From Bacteroidaceae bacterium (lineage in GTDB: Bacteria > Bacteroidota > Bacteroidia > Bacteroidales > Bacteroidaceae), in contig JAEEZX010000022.1 in the NCBI GenBank assembly GCA_016292045.1, forward strand, positions 1-64,000: DNA of 64,000 nt, given 5' to 3'. Below the pieces are notes generated by a model. The model ran no database searches. It saw only the letters and a list, made by a program, of their open reading frames with translations, and was not told the origin of the DNA. Both the position numbers and the translations under genes were made by a program. How positions within the stretch are numbered: the first letter of the stretch is position 1; every line of letters begins with the position of its first letter. This document shows, piece by piece, positions 49,214 to 59,065 of the stretch.

Positions 49214-50086
49214 TTATTTTTCGTTCTTATTGTATCTGCCTTCCGACCTCATGTCGAATGCATCTTCCGTCTTGGGCATGTAGGCGGTAAACTCTGCAGG
49301 CACTGTGGCCTCTTTGCGCAGTCCCTCGATGATTTGAGTGAAGCGTTCCCTGCCCTGTTCGGGGTCAAGGATAGCCCATCGTTCCAGCATCTCGGCCTTC
49401 AGAAGGTAGGCATAGAGAGCATCCACGTTGAAGGGTTCGATGAAGGTCTCGTCCTCTATCCACACCCATTTGAGGGCATCGATGCGACGCTCCTTCTGCA
49501 CAGGGTCCGTTTCAGCATCTATCTCCTTGAGTCTGGCAAACAAGTCGTCATCCACATCTGCGGCATCATATCCGTAGGTGTATTGCTCCACGGGCCATCC
49601 CTGGCGCTCGCAGATGAGTGCCGTGAGCGTGTTGGCAATATCCAGATTGAGCGCAGCCCAGCGACCCACAAATCCTGTGCCCTTGGACTTCAGATAGTTC
49701 CAGTAGCGCAGCATCAGTGCGTCCTCAGGGAAATATCCGGCCTCTCCCTTCCGCTCGAAATACTCTCTCACAAAGGGCGCCATGAACGAGGGGAAACGGG
49801 CATCGTCCTGGAATTCGTCTTCCAGCGCATCGGCTATCATCTCCTGCAAGTCCTTCTTCGCCCAGTTGCTTCCGTAGGGCAGTTCTGCAAGATTGTCCTC
49901 CAGCAGAATCTGCAGGTTTTTGCAGTCGCCTTTGAGGAAGAAGAGTTCAAGCAGATGCATATCACGCCCCACATCCTCCATCTGGTCATCAATCATCTCG
50001 TGCAGCTCCCGGGTGGATACGGCTGCGTCTGTTGATTCCAGTTTAAGGTCGGGCAGTCCTGCCAGCAAATAATAGTATTCAGCCAT
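49214..50086 (-). CDS. DUF2764 protein in the position of V-ATPase subunit C
   Basis: 290 residues, soluble and helical, starting MAEYYYLLAGLPDLKLE. The family occurs in V-ATPase operons of Bacteroidetes and Spirochaetes. It lies between subunits E and A, where the C (d-type) subunit, which couples shaft to ring, is expected. No other C, F or H subunit gene is seen in this operon. A C-like role is therefore an inference from place, length and composition. Confidence 0.85.
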   Translation of the reverse strand: MAEYYYLLAGLPDLKLESTDAAVSTRELHEMIDDQMEDVGRDMHLLELFFLKGDCKNLQILLEDNLAELPYGSNWAKKDLQEMIADALEDEFQDDARFPSFMAPFVREYFERKGEAGYFPEDALMLRYWNYLKSKGTGFVGRWAALNLDIANTLTALICERQGWPVEQYTYGYDAADVDDDLFARLKEIDAETDPVQKERRIDALKWVWIEDETFIEPFNVDALYAYLLKAEMLERWAILDPEQGRERFTQIIEGLRKEATVPAEFTAYMPKTEDAFDMRSEGRYNKNEK

Positions 50087-50091
50087 CTTTT

Positions 50092-50679
50092 TCAGAAAAG
50101 CATGTCGATAAGTTCCGGACGCAGGAAGTTCTTGAAATAAGCCTCAAACTGCTCCTCGCCGAAATCCACGCGATAGGCACCGTCCTTGGGACTTACTGTT
50201 ATCATGGTGTCCTTGCCGTTCACCTTCTCGATTGTCACGCCCTTGTCCAACAGCGCCTTTGCCTGCTTTGCGAAATATACCTTGAGGGCGTCGGCTTCCT
50301 TGGCGGATATCACTACGGGTTCGTCGCTCACCCATTTCTCTGCCAGCGCTACAGCGAACTTGCCGAGGAAATCCTTGTCGCCGGCGAGCGATGCGGCAGC
50401 CTCCTTCGTTATCTTGTCTGTCAGTATGTTTGCCACCTCGCTCTTGAGTGCGTTGAGAGCCTGTGCTGTATAGAGCTTCAACTCATTGCGGGTATTCTTG
50501 TCCAACTCCGCAGCGGCCTTCTTGGCAGCCGTTTCCGTAGCAGAGGCCGTCTCTTTGGCTTCCGCGATAATCTTTGCGGCCTCAACCTGCGCCTTCTCAA
50601 TTATCTGCGCAGCTTCTGCCTGGCCTTTTTCCACACCTTCGCGATAAATCTTTTCGGTGAGTTCTTGCAGTTTTTCCAT
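50092..50679 (-). CDS. V-type ATPase subunit E (peripheral stalk)
   Basis: 195 residues. An Ala/Lys/Glu-rich coiled coil (about residues 15-75, EKAQVEAAKIIAEAKETASA) is followed by a small globular C-terminal domain. This is the E-type stalk that holds the head still against the shaft. It is the first gene of the operon and ends 5 bases before DUF2764. Confidence 0.9.
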   Translation of the reverse strand: MEKLQELTEKIYREGVEKGQAEAAQIIEKAQVEAAKIIAEAKETASATETAAKKAAAELDKNTRNELKLYTAQALNALKSEVANILTDKITKEAAASLAGDKDFLGKFAVALAEKWVSDEPVVISAKEADALKVYFAKQAKALLDKGVTIEKVNGKDTMITVSPKDGAYRVDFGEEQFEAYFKNFLRPELIDMLF

Positions 50680-50722
50680 AAGGATGATATGTTTTTTATA
50701 TAATTATTAGCACTTTTCCGTG

Positions 50723-50730
50723 CAAATATA
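50723..50730 (-). promoter_or_regulatory. Promoter -7 element of the V-ATPase operon
   Basis: TATATTTG on the minus strand, 43 bases before the E subunit ATG. Directly after it the transcript can form the hairpin GCAC-GGAAAA-GTGC at its 5' end (50722-50709). Confidence 0.65.
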
Positions 50731-50772
50731 GAAAAAAAGCAAGAATTACCCGAAGCCGCAAGTGGAGTATTT

Positions 50773-50803
50773 TTTGCAATAATAAGTTTTTTTTGTATTT
50801 TTG
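50773..50803 (+). promoter_or_regulatory. Consensus promoter of ispD, nearly leaderless
   Basis: TTTG (50773-50776), 19 bases, TATTTTTG (50796-50803). The ATG at 50810 begins only 6 bases past the -7 element, so transcription should start at or next to the start codon. Confidence 0.8.
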
Positions 50804-50809
50804 CATCCA

Positions 50810-51475
50810 ATGAATACGAAAAACGTAGCCATACTACTCGCCGGAGGCTCAGGGAAACGCTTCGGAGCAGACAAACCCAAGCAGTTTCTTCTCATGAACG
50901 GGAAGACCATCCTCGAGCACAGCATAGAGGCGTTCCACCGCAGCGACCTCATCCATCGCATCATCATCGTGGTGCACAGGGATTATGTCGACGAAGTGAA
51001 GCGTCTTTCCGCCTCCTACCCGAAGGTGACCGATGTCGTTCCCGGAGGCAGCGAGCGCTACGAGAGCAGTCTGCACGCCCTGGATGTCTGTACCGGCGGA
51101 GACGAGTATCTGCTCTTCCACGATGCCGTGCGACCGTTCGTCTCACCGTCTCTCATCGCCCGCCTCATCGAAGCGGGTGAAGGCACACGCTGCGTGGCTG
51201 CCGCACTGCCCTCCACCGACACCATAGTGAGAGCCACTCCCGACGGACGTCTCGTTGAGACACTGCAGCGCAGTGAACTCTGGAACATGCAGACTCCCCA
51301 GTGTTTCCCGCAGAGCGTCATACGCAAGGCCTACGACCTAGGACTGCAGGACCCGTCATTCTCCCCCACCGATGACTGTGGCGTGGTGATGCACTATCTT
51401 CCCGATGTGCCCATCCAACTGATTCCCGGTGAGGCAGGCAATATAAAAATCACATATCCCGAAGACTTGAAGTGA
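50810..51475 (+). CDS. ispD: 2-C-methyl-D-erythritol 4-phosphate cytidylyltransferase (IspD)
   Basis: 221 residues from the ATG at 50810; a TTG at 50801 lies inside the promoter and is rejected. The CTP-binding loop LLAGGSGKRFGADKPKQF is at residues about 8-25, and the DAVRP and TDDCGVV motifs follow. It makes CDP-methylerythritol in the non-mevalonate isoprenoid route. Ribitol-5-phosphate cytidylyltransferase (TarI) is a close relative, and the glycosyltransferases next door keep that possible, but IspD is more likely. It begins a chain of overlapping genes. Confidence 0.8.
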   Translation: MNTKNVAILLAGGSGKRFGADKPKQFLLMNGKTILEHSIEAFHRSDLIHRIIIVVHRDYVDEVKRLSASYPKVTDVVPGGSERYESSLHALDVCTGGDEYLLFHDAVRPFVSPSLIARLIEAGEGTRCVAAALPSTDTIVRATPDGRLVETLQRSELWNMQTPQCFPQSVIRKAYDLGLQDPSFSPTDDCGVVMHYLPDVPIQLIPGEAGNIKITYPEDLK

Positions 51476-52497
51476 ACGTCCTGATGCTCTTTTTCAACCG
51501 CGTAGACCATTTCTCCCGAGTTTGGGCGGAGGTGAAGAAGGCGCGTCCCGACAAACTCTTCCTTTATCAGGACGGACCCAGAGGCGACCACGACGACACG
51601 CCGGGCATCCTGGCCTGCCGTGCCCTCGTCGCCGACGAGAATATCGACTGGCCCTGCGAGGTCCACCGCCTCTATCAGCCGCATAACTACGGATGCGACC
51701 CTTCCGGCTTCATGTCGCAGCGATGGGCCTTCTCGCAGGTGGACCGCTGCATCGTCTTAGAGGACGACGTCGTGCCTTCGCAGTCATTTTTCCGTTTTGC
51801 CGAGGAGATGCTCATCCGCTATCAGGACGACGAGCGCGTCACACTCATTTCCGGGTTCAATACCGATGAGGACAGCAGCCGCTATCCCTCCTTCTCCGAA
51901 TACTGCGGCGAGAGCGACTATTTTTTTACACGGGCCTTCTCCATCTGGGGCTGGGCGTCATGGGCGCGTGTGGTGAACAACTGGGACGGCGACTATCGTT
52001 TCGTCTCCGACCCCTCCGTATTCCGCCAACTGAAGGACAAAGTGCGTCTGTATCACCAGCGCCGCGATATGCCACGCATGTGTCAGGCTCACGCTGCCTC
52101 CGGAAAGCAGTATTTCGAGAGCATATTCTGGTCGTATATGCTTCTTCACGACGGACTCGCCGTCATGCCGCGCCTCAATCTCATCAACAATATCGGGATG
52201 GAGAACGGCGCCCACTACGCCACACAACTGGAACTCATGCCGCGCCGCCTCAGGGAGCAGTTCACGATGCAGCGCCACGAACTCCAGTTTCCCGTCACGC
52301 ATCCTCTCCACGTAACTGAATATCCCGACTACCAGCGCCGCTATTATCTGCGCAACGCATGGAACGCCCCCTGGCGTAAGGTGCAGTATTCCCTCGAGGA
52401 ACTCGCCCTCAATCTCCGCCGCGGCAACCTGCGCAACATCATATCAGCCGTAATCAAGAGAATCAAGAAAATATGTCATCTTTCCTCCTACAGTTAA
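51472..52497 (+). CDS. Glycosyltransferase, GT-A fold
   Basis: 341 residues. The GTG start at 51472 overlaps the ispD stop; an ATG at 51484 is possible. The start VLMLFFNRVDHFSRVW and the acidic metal-site motif CIVLEDDVVPSQSFFRF (about residues 95-110) resemble the GNT-I-like and related nucleotide-sugar transferases. SIWGWASWARV is a further family-like element. There is no membrane segment. It probably adds a sugar to a cell-surface glycan; donor and acceptor are unknown. Confidence 0.7.
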   Translation: MNVLMLFFNRVDHFSRVWAEVKKARPDKLFLYQDGPRGDHDDTPGILACRALVADENIDWPCEVHRLYQPHNYGCDPSGFMSQRWAFSQVDRCIVLEDDVVPSQSFFRFAEEMLIRYQDDERVTLISGFNTDEDSSRYPSFSEYCGESDYFFTRAFSIWGWASWARVVNNWDGDYRFVSDPSVFRQLKDKVRLYHQRRDMPRMCQAHAASGKQYFESIFWSYMLLHDGLAVMPRLNLINNIGMENGAHYATQLELMPRRLREQFTMQRHELQFPVTHPLHVTEYPDYQRRYYLRNAWNAPWRKVQYSLEELALNLRRGNLRNIISAVIKRIKKICHLSSYS

Positions 52498-53345
52498 ACC
52501 GCATCCGTCTGGCCATCGCCAAGCGCACGGGACTTTCCCAGAAGTCCGGTCGCACCTATGCAGCATGGCTCGCGAAGGGACATATCCAGCATCCCCTCAT
52601 CACCTTCATTGTAGAGAGCCACAATAAGAGTCTTGAGGTGTGCCATTTCCTCCGGAGTCTGCGCCAGACCCCCGATGCCGAAATCATAGTCATCGACGAC
52701 GGCAGTTCGCTGTCACACACCCGCCGGCTGGCACGTGAGCTCACCGGTGCCAACGAATACCTTTTCCGCGCCAACGACCTCTATGAGAACATCACCTACG
52801 ACCGCTGCCTCCACATGGCCACGGGTCAGTACGTATGCCTCCTTCAGGACGATGACGATATGCCGGACGCCACGTGGGTGAAGCGTGCCGTGATGCTTTT
52901 TCAGGAGCATCCCCGTATGGTCATCCTCGGCGGTTATCAGGGGCGCGACATCACGTTCTGCCTCAAGGACGGCGAGAAGGCCTATGAGGCCGTCAACAGC
53001 ATGCAGGGCGACTTCTCTTTCTGCATGTCCGTCAACCGTGCTCCGATGTGGGTGCGCCGCGACCTTTTCCTGGAGCACCTCCGCCATATTGACTACCGCT
53101 TTGCGCCCTTCCAGAGCGACGACTACGAGCTCTGCCTGCGCGCCTGGAGTTGCGGTCTGCAGGTGGGATGGTACGACGCCCGCTTCACGAGTCTCTCGGC
53201 TGGAGGAATGCGCCTCTACAACAACGCATTCACCCGTGAGATGACCCGCCGCAACGCGCCTCTTCTCTACGACCTCTACCACGACCGCACCGACAGCATA
53301 CGCAGGAAGGTTGCAGAGGCTAACGAAAAACTATCCGCATCATGA
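52473..53345 (+). CDS. Glycosyltransferase family 2 protein
   Basis: 290 residues, overlapping the previous gene by 25 bases. After about 40 residues the GT2 core begins LITFIVESHNKSLEV, with the nucleotide-sugar aspartates in IIVIDDGSS and the metal-site motif LLQDDDDMPDATWV (about residues 120-133). It is predicted cytoplasmic. With the preceding transferase it probably forms part of a surface-glycan pathway. Confidence 0.8.
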   Translation: MSSFLLQLNRIRLAIAKRTGLSQKSGRTYAAWLAKGHIQHPLITFIVESHNKSLEVCHFLRSLRQTPDAEIIVIDDGSSLSHTRRLARELTGANEYLFRANDLYENITYDRCLHMATGQYVCLLQDDDDMPDATWVKRAVMLFQEHPRMVILGGYQGRDITFCLKDGEKAYEAVNSMQGDFSFCMSVNRAPMWVRRDLFLEHLRHIDYRFAPFQSDDYELCLRAWSCGLQVGWYDARFTSLSAGGMRLYNNAFTREMTRRNAPLLYDLYHDRTDSIRRKVAEANEKLSAS

Positions 53346-54610
53346 TATACGTCATAACAGGTATTATAGCACTCCTCGCAGGTGCCGGTCTCGGCTACCT
53401 CTATGCCACGCTGCGCGAACGCAAGCGCACGGAGCCGCTCCAGACGGATATCGCCCGTCTGCAGGCTGCCCTCGAGGCGCAGGAGCAGAGCGCTACCGCC
53501 ACTCTCAGTGCGCAGAAGACACACAGCGAAGAGACACTTGCTGCACAGAAAGCCGCCGGTGAGAACGCACTTGCCTTGCAAAAGTCGCACTACGAGGAAC
53601 TGCTGCGCAGTCAGCAGAAACATTTCGAGGAGACGCTCTCTCGCGTCACAACCGAGATAAAACTCTCCACCGACGAGATGCTCAAGGAGCGCCAGAAAGA
53701 GTTCGCCGAGACATCCACGCAGGACATCACAAAGATTGTCACGCCGCTCAGGGAGAGCCTCCACAAGATGATGCACCAGAGCGAACTGACGATGCGTTCT
53801 GCCGACGAACTGGTGCGTGTGCTCCACCACGGCAGCAAGGTGCAGGGCGACTGGGGCGAGACCATCCTCGACGAACTCCTCGAGAGCCAGGGACTCACGC
53901 GCGGCGTACACTACGACATACAGTCCTCCATACGCGAGTCCACGGGTCAGACGGTGCGCACGGATTCAGGTGCCATGCTGCGTCCCGATGTCATCCTCCA
54001 CCTCGACCACCAGCGCGAGGTCATCATCGACTCCAAAGTCTCGCTCACCTCGTTCATCGACTTTGTCAACGCCGAGACGGAGGCCGAGCGCCAGCAGTAT
54101 CTGAGGGGCCATGTGGAGTCGCTCGAGAACCATGTCAAACAACTTGCCCGCAAGGATTATTCCTCATACATCCAGCCCCCGAAGGTGCGCATGGACTATG
54201 TCATCATGTTCGTGCCCAACACGGGTGCCCTGTGGACGGCGCTGCGCGAGCGTCCCGACCTTTGGCGCAGGGCGATGGAGCGCAATGTGTTCATTGCCGA
54301 CGAACAGACACTCTTTGCCGCTCTGCGCATCGTCTCTCTCACATGGAAGCAGATAGAACAGGCTGAGAACCAGCAGCGCGTCTTCTCCCTCGCCACCGAG
54401 ATGATGGACCGCGTGGGCCAGTTCATGAAGAAATACCAGCTCATCGGCAAGGCTCTCGATACTGCAGCCAAGGCCTACGAGGAGGGCGAGCGCAAGCTGC
54501 AGCCCACCGGACAGAGCATCCTTCAGACCTGCGCCAAGCTGCAGAAGCTCGGTGCCAAGCAGAGCAACGTGAATCCCCTTCCCAAATTAGAAGAAAATCC
54601 AGAATCTTGA
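53342..54610 (+). CDS. rmuC: DNA recombination protein RmuC family
   Basis: 422 residues. An N-terminal membrane helix (IYVITGIIALLAGAGLGYLYA) precedes a long coiled coil (about residues 25-150) and the RmuC nuclease-like domain, with QGDWGETILDELLESQGL and DSKVSLTSFIDF. RmuC limits inversion at short repeats in E. coli; its chemistry is not well known. It starts ATGA over the previous stop. Its presence fits a genome rich in inverted repeats, though this is only suggestive. Confidence 0.9.
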   Translation: MIYVITGIIALLAGAGLGYLYATLRERKRTEPLQTDIARLQAALEAQEQSATATLSAQKTHSEETLAAQKAAGENALALQKSHYEELLRSQQKHFEETLSRVTTEIKLSTDEMLKERQKEFAETSTQDITKIVTPLRESLHKMMHQSELTMRSADELVRVLHHGSKVQGDWGETILDELLESQGLTRGVHYDIQSSIRESTGQTVRTDSGAMLRPDVILHLDHQREVIIDSKVSLTSFIDFVNAETEAERQQYLRGHVESLENHVKQLARKDYSSYIQPPKVRMDYVIMFVPNTGALWTALRERPDLWRRAMERNVFIADEQTLFAALRIVSLTWKQIEQAENQQRVFSLATEMMDRVGQFMKKYQLIGKALDTAAKAYEEGERKLQPTGQSILQTCAKLQKLGAKQSNVNPLPKLEENPES

Positions 54611-55833
54611 ATACACTCGACTTTACAGCCATCCGGGAACAGTTTCCCATCCTCTCCCGCAAGATTTACGACAAGTATCCCCTTGTCTATCTTGACAACG
54701 CCGCCACGACACAGAAGCCTCGCCTTGTGGTGGAAGCCATGTCGGAGGAATACTACAACGTGAATGCCAACGTGCACCGCGGCGTGCATTTCCTCTCCCA
54801 GCAGGCCACCGACCTCCACGAGACCGCCCGCGAACGCGTGCGCCAATTCCTTAATGCACGGAACACCTGCGAGATCGTCTTCACGCGGGGCACCACCGAG
54901 AGCATCAACCTCGTTGCTACGTCGTTGTCCAGGCTGAAAGGCATCGGCGACGCTCCCGAGGTCATCGTCTCTTCGCTGGAACACCATTCCAACATCGTCT
55001 CTTGGCAGCTTGCCGGATTCCGTCTCTGCGTCATCCCCATGAGCGACGACGGACACCTTGATCTGGAGGCCTACGGGCGCCTCTTCACGGAGCGCACCTG
55101 CCTTGTCTCCGTCACCCACGTGAGCAATGTGCTCGGCGTGGAGACTCCTGTCGGTGACCTCGTACGCATAGCCCACGCCCACGATGTACCCATCCTCATC
55201 GACGGAGCACAGAGCGCACCGCACCGTCTCATCGACGTGCAGGCTCTCGACTGCGACTTCTTCGCCCTCTCCGGCCATAAGATGTATGGTCCCACCGGCA
55301 TTGGCGTGCTCTACGGCAAGGAGGCGTGGCTCGACCGTCTGCCTCCCTATATGGGCGGCGGCGAAATGATAAAGAACGTATCCTTCGAGCACACCACCTT
55401 CAACACCCTTCCCTATAAGTTCGAGGCCGGCACCCCCGACTATATCGCCACCACGGGTCTTGCCCGTGCTATCGATTTCATCGATGAAATCGGAATGGAT
55501 ACCCTGCGTACCCATGAGGAAGATCTTACACGCTATGCCGTGGAGCGCCTCTCAGGGATAGAGGGCATGCATATCTACGGCCACAACCCCTCCACGGGGC
55601 AGATGCCCCACGGCGTCATCTCCTTCCAGCTGGGCAACATACACCATCTGGATATGGGCACCCTGCTCGACCGCCTCGGCATTGCCGTGCGCACAGGTCA
55701 CCACTGTGCCGAACCTCTCATGCGACGTCTCGGCATCGAGGGCACCTGTCGTGCTTCATTCGCTCTCTACAACACACGCGAGGAAGTGGACCTTCTCGTC
55801 TCCGCCATCGAGCGCGTCAAATCCATGTTCTGA
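54607..55833 (+). CDS. sufS: Cysteine desulfurase, SufS type
   Basis: 408 residues from a TTG that overlaps the rmuC stop (TTGA). The pyridoxal lysine is K225 in [13 protein letters not shown] and the sulfur-accepting cysteine is C367 in [10 protein letters not shown], matching group II enzymes. It releases sulfur from cysteine for iron-sulfur cluster assembly. The usual partners sufB, sufC, sufD and sufE are not in this window. The TTG start fits the overlap and the family's usual N-terminus. Confidence 0.9.
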   Translation: MNTLDFTAIREQFPILSRKIYDKYPLVYLDNAATTQKPRLVVEAMSEEYYNVNANVHRGVHFLSQQATDLHETARERVRQFLNARNTCEIVFTRGTTESINLVATSLSRLKGIGDAPEVIVSSLEHHSNIVSWQLAGFRLCVIPMSDDGHLDLEAYGRLFTERTCLVSVTHVSNVLGVETPVGDLVRIAHAHDVPILIDGAQSAPHRLIDVQALDCDFFALSGHKMYGPTGIGVLYGKEAWLDRLPPYMGGGEMIKNVSFEHTTFNTLPYKFEAGTPDYIATTGLARAIDFIDEIGMDTLRTHEEDLTRYAVERLSGIEGMHIYGHNPSTGQMPHGVISFQLGNIHHLDMGTLLDRLGIAVRTGHHCAEPLMRRLGIEGTCRASFALYNTREEVDLLVSAIERVKSMF

Positions 55834-56474
55834 TGCTAAGCCTGTCCCTTCTCCCCGGTCGTCTTGAGGCTGGTTGCGACGAGGTGGGTCGCGGCTGTCT
55901 GGCAGGTCCCGTCTATGCGGCGGCTGTCATCCTGCCTCCCGACCTTGATGTGTCACGGAGCGAACTGCGCCGTCTCAACGATTCCAAGCAGCTCTCCGAG
56001 AAGGCACGTTATGAGTTGCGCCCCGTCATCGAGCGCGAGGCTCTTGCGTGGGCTGTGGGTGTGGTGGACAACAGGGAGATAGACGAGATAAATATCTTAC
56101 GGGCTTCCATCCTCGCCATGCACCGTGCTCTCGACCAACTGAAAACGCGCCCCGAGTTCATCCTTGTGGACGGCAACCGCTTCTACACCTATCACGAGCC
56201 CTCCACCGGCACTGCTGTACCCCATCAGACCATTGTCAAGGGCGACGGCAAGATGATGGCTATTGCCGCTGCTTCTATTTTGGCGAAAACCTATCGGGAC
56301 GACTATATGACACAGCTTCATGAGGAGTTTCCCGCCTATCATTGGGACGAGAACAAGGGGTATCCCTCCGTGGCTCATCGCGATGCCATCCGCCGTTTCG
56401 GCACCACTCCTCACCACCGTCTCACCTTCCAGCTCCTTCCCCCCACCCAGCTGGAGTTCGACTTCCCGGAGTAG
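55833..56474 (+). CDS. rnhB: Ribonuclease HII
   Basis: 213 residues. The catalytic acids are D16 and E17 in [13 protein letters not shown], with further aspartates in the centre ([17 protein letters not shown]) and DDYM. It removes ribonucleotides from DNA and RNA from hybrids. The ATG shares one base with the sufS stop (TGATG). It ends the plus-strand chain that begins with ispD. Confidence 0.93.
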   Translation: MLSLSLLPGRLEAGCDEVGRGCLAGPVYAAAVILPPDLDVSRSELRRLNDSKQLSEKARYELRPVIEREALAWAVGVVDNREIDEINILRASILAMHRALDQLKTRPEFILVDGNRFYTYHEPSTGTAVPHQTIVKGDGKMMAIAAASILAKTYRDDYMTQLHEEFPAYHWDENKGYPSVAHRDAIRRFGTTPHHRLTFQLLPPTQLEFDFPE

Positions 56475-56498
56475 TCATTTGGGTACGAAATTACTTCG

Positions 56499-56819
56499 TC
56501 AATCCAGATGGAAGACCTCTTGAAGAGGAACGGTGACAGGGGAGTTGTCGGGATTTGTATCCATGATGTCCTTCATGTAGTCCCACCACTTGAGCGTCAC
56601 CTCATCAGCGACAGAGGCATCTTGCGTATTGGCAGCACCGTCGGCCACTTCTTGATAACCGAAGAGGAAATTACTCTCCTTGTCCCAATAGATGCTATAG
56701 TTGGACACACCAGCATCCTTTATCATCTTCTTGAGTTCCGGCCACAACGCAGCATGACGCCGCTCATATTCCTTCTCAAAACCAGGTTTGAGAAACATCT
56801 TAAAAGCAAAACGCTTCAT
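56499..56819 (-). CDS. rhaM: L-rhamnose mutarotase
   Basis: 106 residues, the normal length. The family pattern is clear: FKMFLKPGFEKEYERRHAALWPEL, here from residue 7 to 29, with the active-site histidine H22, then SIYWDKESNFLFGYQE. It interconverts the anomers of L-rhamnose before isomerisation. It is the last gene of the rhamnose block and converges on rnhB with a 24-base gap and no obvious terminator. Confidence 0.92.
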   Translation of the reverse strand: MKRFAFKMFLKPGFEKEYERRHAALWPELKKMIKDAGVSNYSIYWDKESNFLFGYQEVADGAANTQDASVADEVTLKWWDYMKDIMDTNPDNSPVTVPLQEVFHLD

Positions 56820-56821
56820 TG

Positions 56822-56854
56822 TAAAGGTTAAAGGTTAGAGGTTAAGGGTTAAGG
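56822..56854. repeat. Five-core array, TAAAG type, between rhaM and rhaD
   Basis: TAAAG, TAAAG, TAGAG, TAAGG and TAAGG start at 56822, 56829, 56836, 56843 and 56850; every spacer is GT. It is exactly 33 bases long and fills almost the whole intergenic space. Confidence 0.85.
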
Positions 56855-56856
56855 GG

Positions 56857-57678
56857 TTAACAGGGACGCTTTGTGGGCAGGTGGAACACGTCCTGTACTT
56901 CCTTCATCTCCGCCTGAGTCATTCCATCAGGTTCGGAGCCCATATTACGTGCACACATGTAGATATTGGCAGCCTTGCACAATACGTCTGTCTGATCAAA
57001 CGCATCCATTATATCAACGCCTACAGCCACTGTACCGTGCTTCTCCCAAAGTACGACATCATGGGTCTTAATCTGTTCCAAAGTGGCCTCTGCCAGATGC
57101 ACGCTACCGGGCAAAGCATAGGGAACAATGCCGATACCTAAGGGTGCGAAAGCCAACGTTTCCGGAATCATGGACCACAATATTCTTGTCATCTCATGAC
57201 CTTTGAGGAAGCGCTGAATATGACTCATGGCAACCAGTTCGATGGGATGAGTATGAAGCGTTGCCTTATAGCAACTGCCGGTCTCCAACAGATGATTTTG
57301 GAGGGCAAGATGTGTGGGCAGTTCGGACGTGGGGCACACGGGCTCGTCTGCGATAATCTCATACGATGCACAATCGTCGCAGATGCGAACGATGGAACCG
57401 TTCTGCATGGGAGCCTTGGCAAGGTCGCGCATGCGCTTGCCCGTACCTTTACAATAAAAATACTTACCCTTGAGATACGGAAGCGTCATACCAATCTGTA
57501 CAACAGGAGCTATGGCGGGAAGTGCCTTGCATTCGTCGTCCATAAACTCTGTTACATTGACAGTGATGTTACCTCCGTTGCGCTCAGCCCAACCTTTCTG
57601 CCAGAGATATCCGGTGACTTCGGCCACCTGATCAATGACAGCCTTCAAAGCGGGGCGGCCTTCTAGAATGCTTTTCAT
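56857..57678 (-). CDS. rhaD: Rhamnulose-1-phosphate aldolase
   Basis: 273 residues, equal to the E. coli enzyme within one residue. The zinc histidines are H142 and H144 (KATLHTHPIEL) and H214 (WEKHG); E119 is the likely catalytic acid. It splits L-rhamnulose-1-phosphate into dihydroxyacetone phosphate and L-lactaldehyde. No lactaldehyde reductase or dehydrogenase gene is seen next to it. Confidence 0.93.
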   Translation of the reverse strand: MKSILEGRPALKAVIDQVAEVTGYLWQKGWAERNGGNITVNVTEFMDDECKALPAIAPVVQIGMTLPYLKGKYFYCKGTGKRMRDLAKAPMQNGSIVRICDDCASYEIIADEPVCPTSELPTHLALQNHLLETGSCYKATLHTHPIELVAMSHIQRFLKGHEMTRILWSMIPETLAFAPLGIGIVPYALPGSVHLAEATLEQIKTHDVVLWEKHGTVAVGVDIMDAFDQTDVLCKAANIYMCARNMGSEPDGMTQAEMKEVQDVFHLPTKRPC

Positions 57679-57714
57679 ATATTTTGTTGTTATGTTATTT
57701 CGTTATTACGTTAT
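57678..57714. repeat. Array of GTTAT cores, period 8, upstream of rhaD
   Basis: GTTGT, GTTAT, GTTAT and GTTAT start at 57686, 57694, 57702 and 57710, with a weaker TATAT at 57678. It sits in the spacer between the transporter gene and rhaD, where a ribosome-binding region would be. Confidence 0.6.
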
Positions 57715-57727
57715 TACGCGACCTTAA

Positions 57728-59062
57728 TCAATAATTGTCACCGTAGCGTTCGCGTGTGATTTGTTCCAGCGACTTACCGCGTGTATTTGGGCAACCGGCA
57801 ACACCCACGATGAGGGACGTCAGGAGAAGTGCAATCATACACCATGCGGCAACGGTGAAGCCTTCGCCGTTCTCTCCGTAGATAACGGTGAATATTATGC
57901 CCCAAACAGCCGACAGACCGCGCACGACAAAGAACATCAGTCCCTGAGCTCCGGCACGGAACTTGGCAGGGAACAGCTCAGAGCCCCACAGGGCATAGAA
58001 TATCTGCACCGAGAGACCGCTCTGTATGCCCCACAACAAGGCGAAAGCCCAAAGCACAGCCGATGAATTGACTCCGACTGTGACGATGAGCACCCATGCG
58101 CTGATAGCCACTATGAGTCCTGCGATATATACGAGTTTGTGACTTGTGCGATCAAGAACAAACGAGAGGCCGAAGGTGGTGACCACCGTTGCCATCCACT
58201 GTGTGCTGGCTATCCAGTTGGCCTGCTCATTGCTGATTCCTCCGGCGGTCTCATAGATGTGAGGCAGGAAAAAGCCCAAAACGGAAGCAACCAGATTCCA
58301 TGTGAGATAAATGATAGCCAGATACAATGCCGTACGCAGCGCAATACCGTTCTGGAAGAGCACACGGATGTTGTCCAGCAGACCAGTACGGTTGCCGCCA
58401 ACCTGATTCGCCTCATACTCAGCACTCTCCTGCAGTCCGCGCTGAAGATTCCATGCAATAAAGGCCACAGCAAGCAGCGAGAAGAATACGCAGCGTGAAC
58501 TAAACACATTAACGGCCTCCTCAGACATATTGCGACCGCCTACAAGATGAGCAAGACTCTCCACCCAACCGAAGAGATAGCCGTCGGGGGCAAAGAACAT
58601 ACCCAAAAGCAGTATGACCATGGGACCGACACCCCACGACATCTGTGAGATACAGATATTGCGGCCGCGGTTGTTGACCTCTGAACTCTCGCTGATATAT
58701 GTCCACGAGGCCGGAACGCCGACACCTACCGAGATACCCGTGACGAGGAAACCCGCCAGCAGTACAGGAAAACTGGTGGCAAACATCACCAGAAGTACAC
58801 CTGTCATGTACACCAACAGGTTGTAGGTGAAGATGAACTTACGTCCGTAGCGGTCGGCCAGGAAGCCACCGATGATGGCACCGAGAGCGGCACCCAGGCA
58901 GTTGGCACTGATGAAGTTGAGCCAACCCAGATGCACCTCTGTCAGGCCGAGATACTTCTGCCATAGCGTAAGACCGCTGGCTCCCGCCACGATAGCTCCC
59001 GCATCCAGATAATTCGTGAGCGACACCGCAATAGTGCTTTTCAGGCTGCTGTCTTGTGCCAT
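57728..59062 (-). CDS. MFS sugar transporter, probable L-rhamnose uptake
   Basis: 444 residues with 12 membrane helices. The sugar porter style motifs DRYGRKF (after helix 2) and NTRGKSLEQI (end) are present. It is placed between rhaA and rhaD, so L-rhamnose is the likely substrate. It is distinct in sequence from the transporter at 41454-42773. No experimental basis for the sugar is available from sequence. Confidence 0.82.
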   Translation of the reverse strand: MAQDSSLKSTIAVSLTNYLDAGAIVAGASGLTLWQKYLGLTEVHLGWLNFISANCLGAALGAIIGGFLADRYGRKFIFTYNLLVYMTGVLLVMFATSFPVLLAGFLVTGISVGVGVPASWTYISESSEVNNRGRNICISQMSWGVGPMVILLLGMFFAPDGYLFGWVESLAHLVGGRNMSEEAVNVFSSRCVFFSLLAVAFIAWNLQRGLQESAEYEANQVGGNRTGLLDNIRVLFQNGIALRTALYLAIIYLTWNLVASVLGFFLPHIYETAGGISNEQANWIASTQWMATVVTTFGLSFVLDRTSHKLVYIAGLIVAISAWVLIVTVGVNSSAVLWAFALLWGIQSGLSVQIFYALWGSELFPAKFRAGAQGLMFFVVRGLSAVWGIIFTVIYGENGEGFTVAAWCMIALLLTSLIVGVAGCPNTRGKSLEQITRERYGDNY

Positions 59063-59065
59063 AAG

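Noticed and set aside
53276..53911. 211-residue minus-strand frame overlapping rmuC
   Set aside because: It is a shadow of the GC-rich third-position bias of rmuC and has no recognisable domain.
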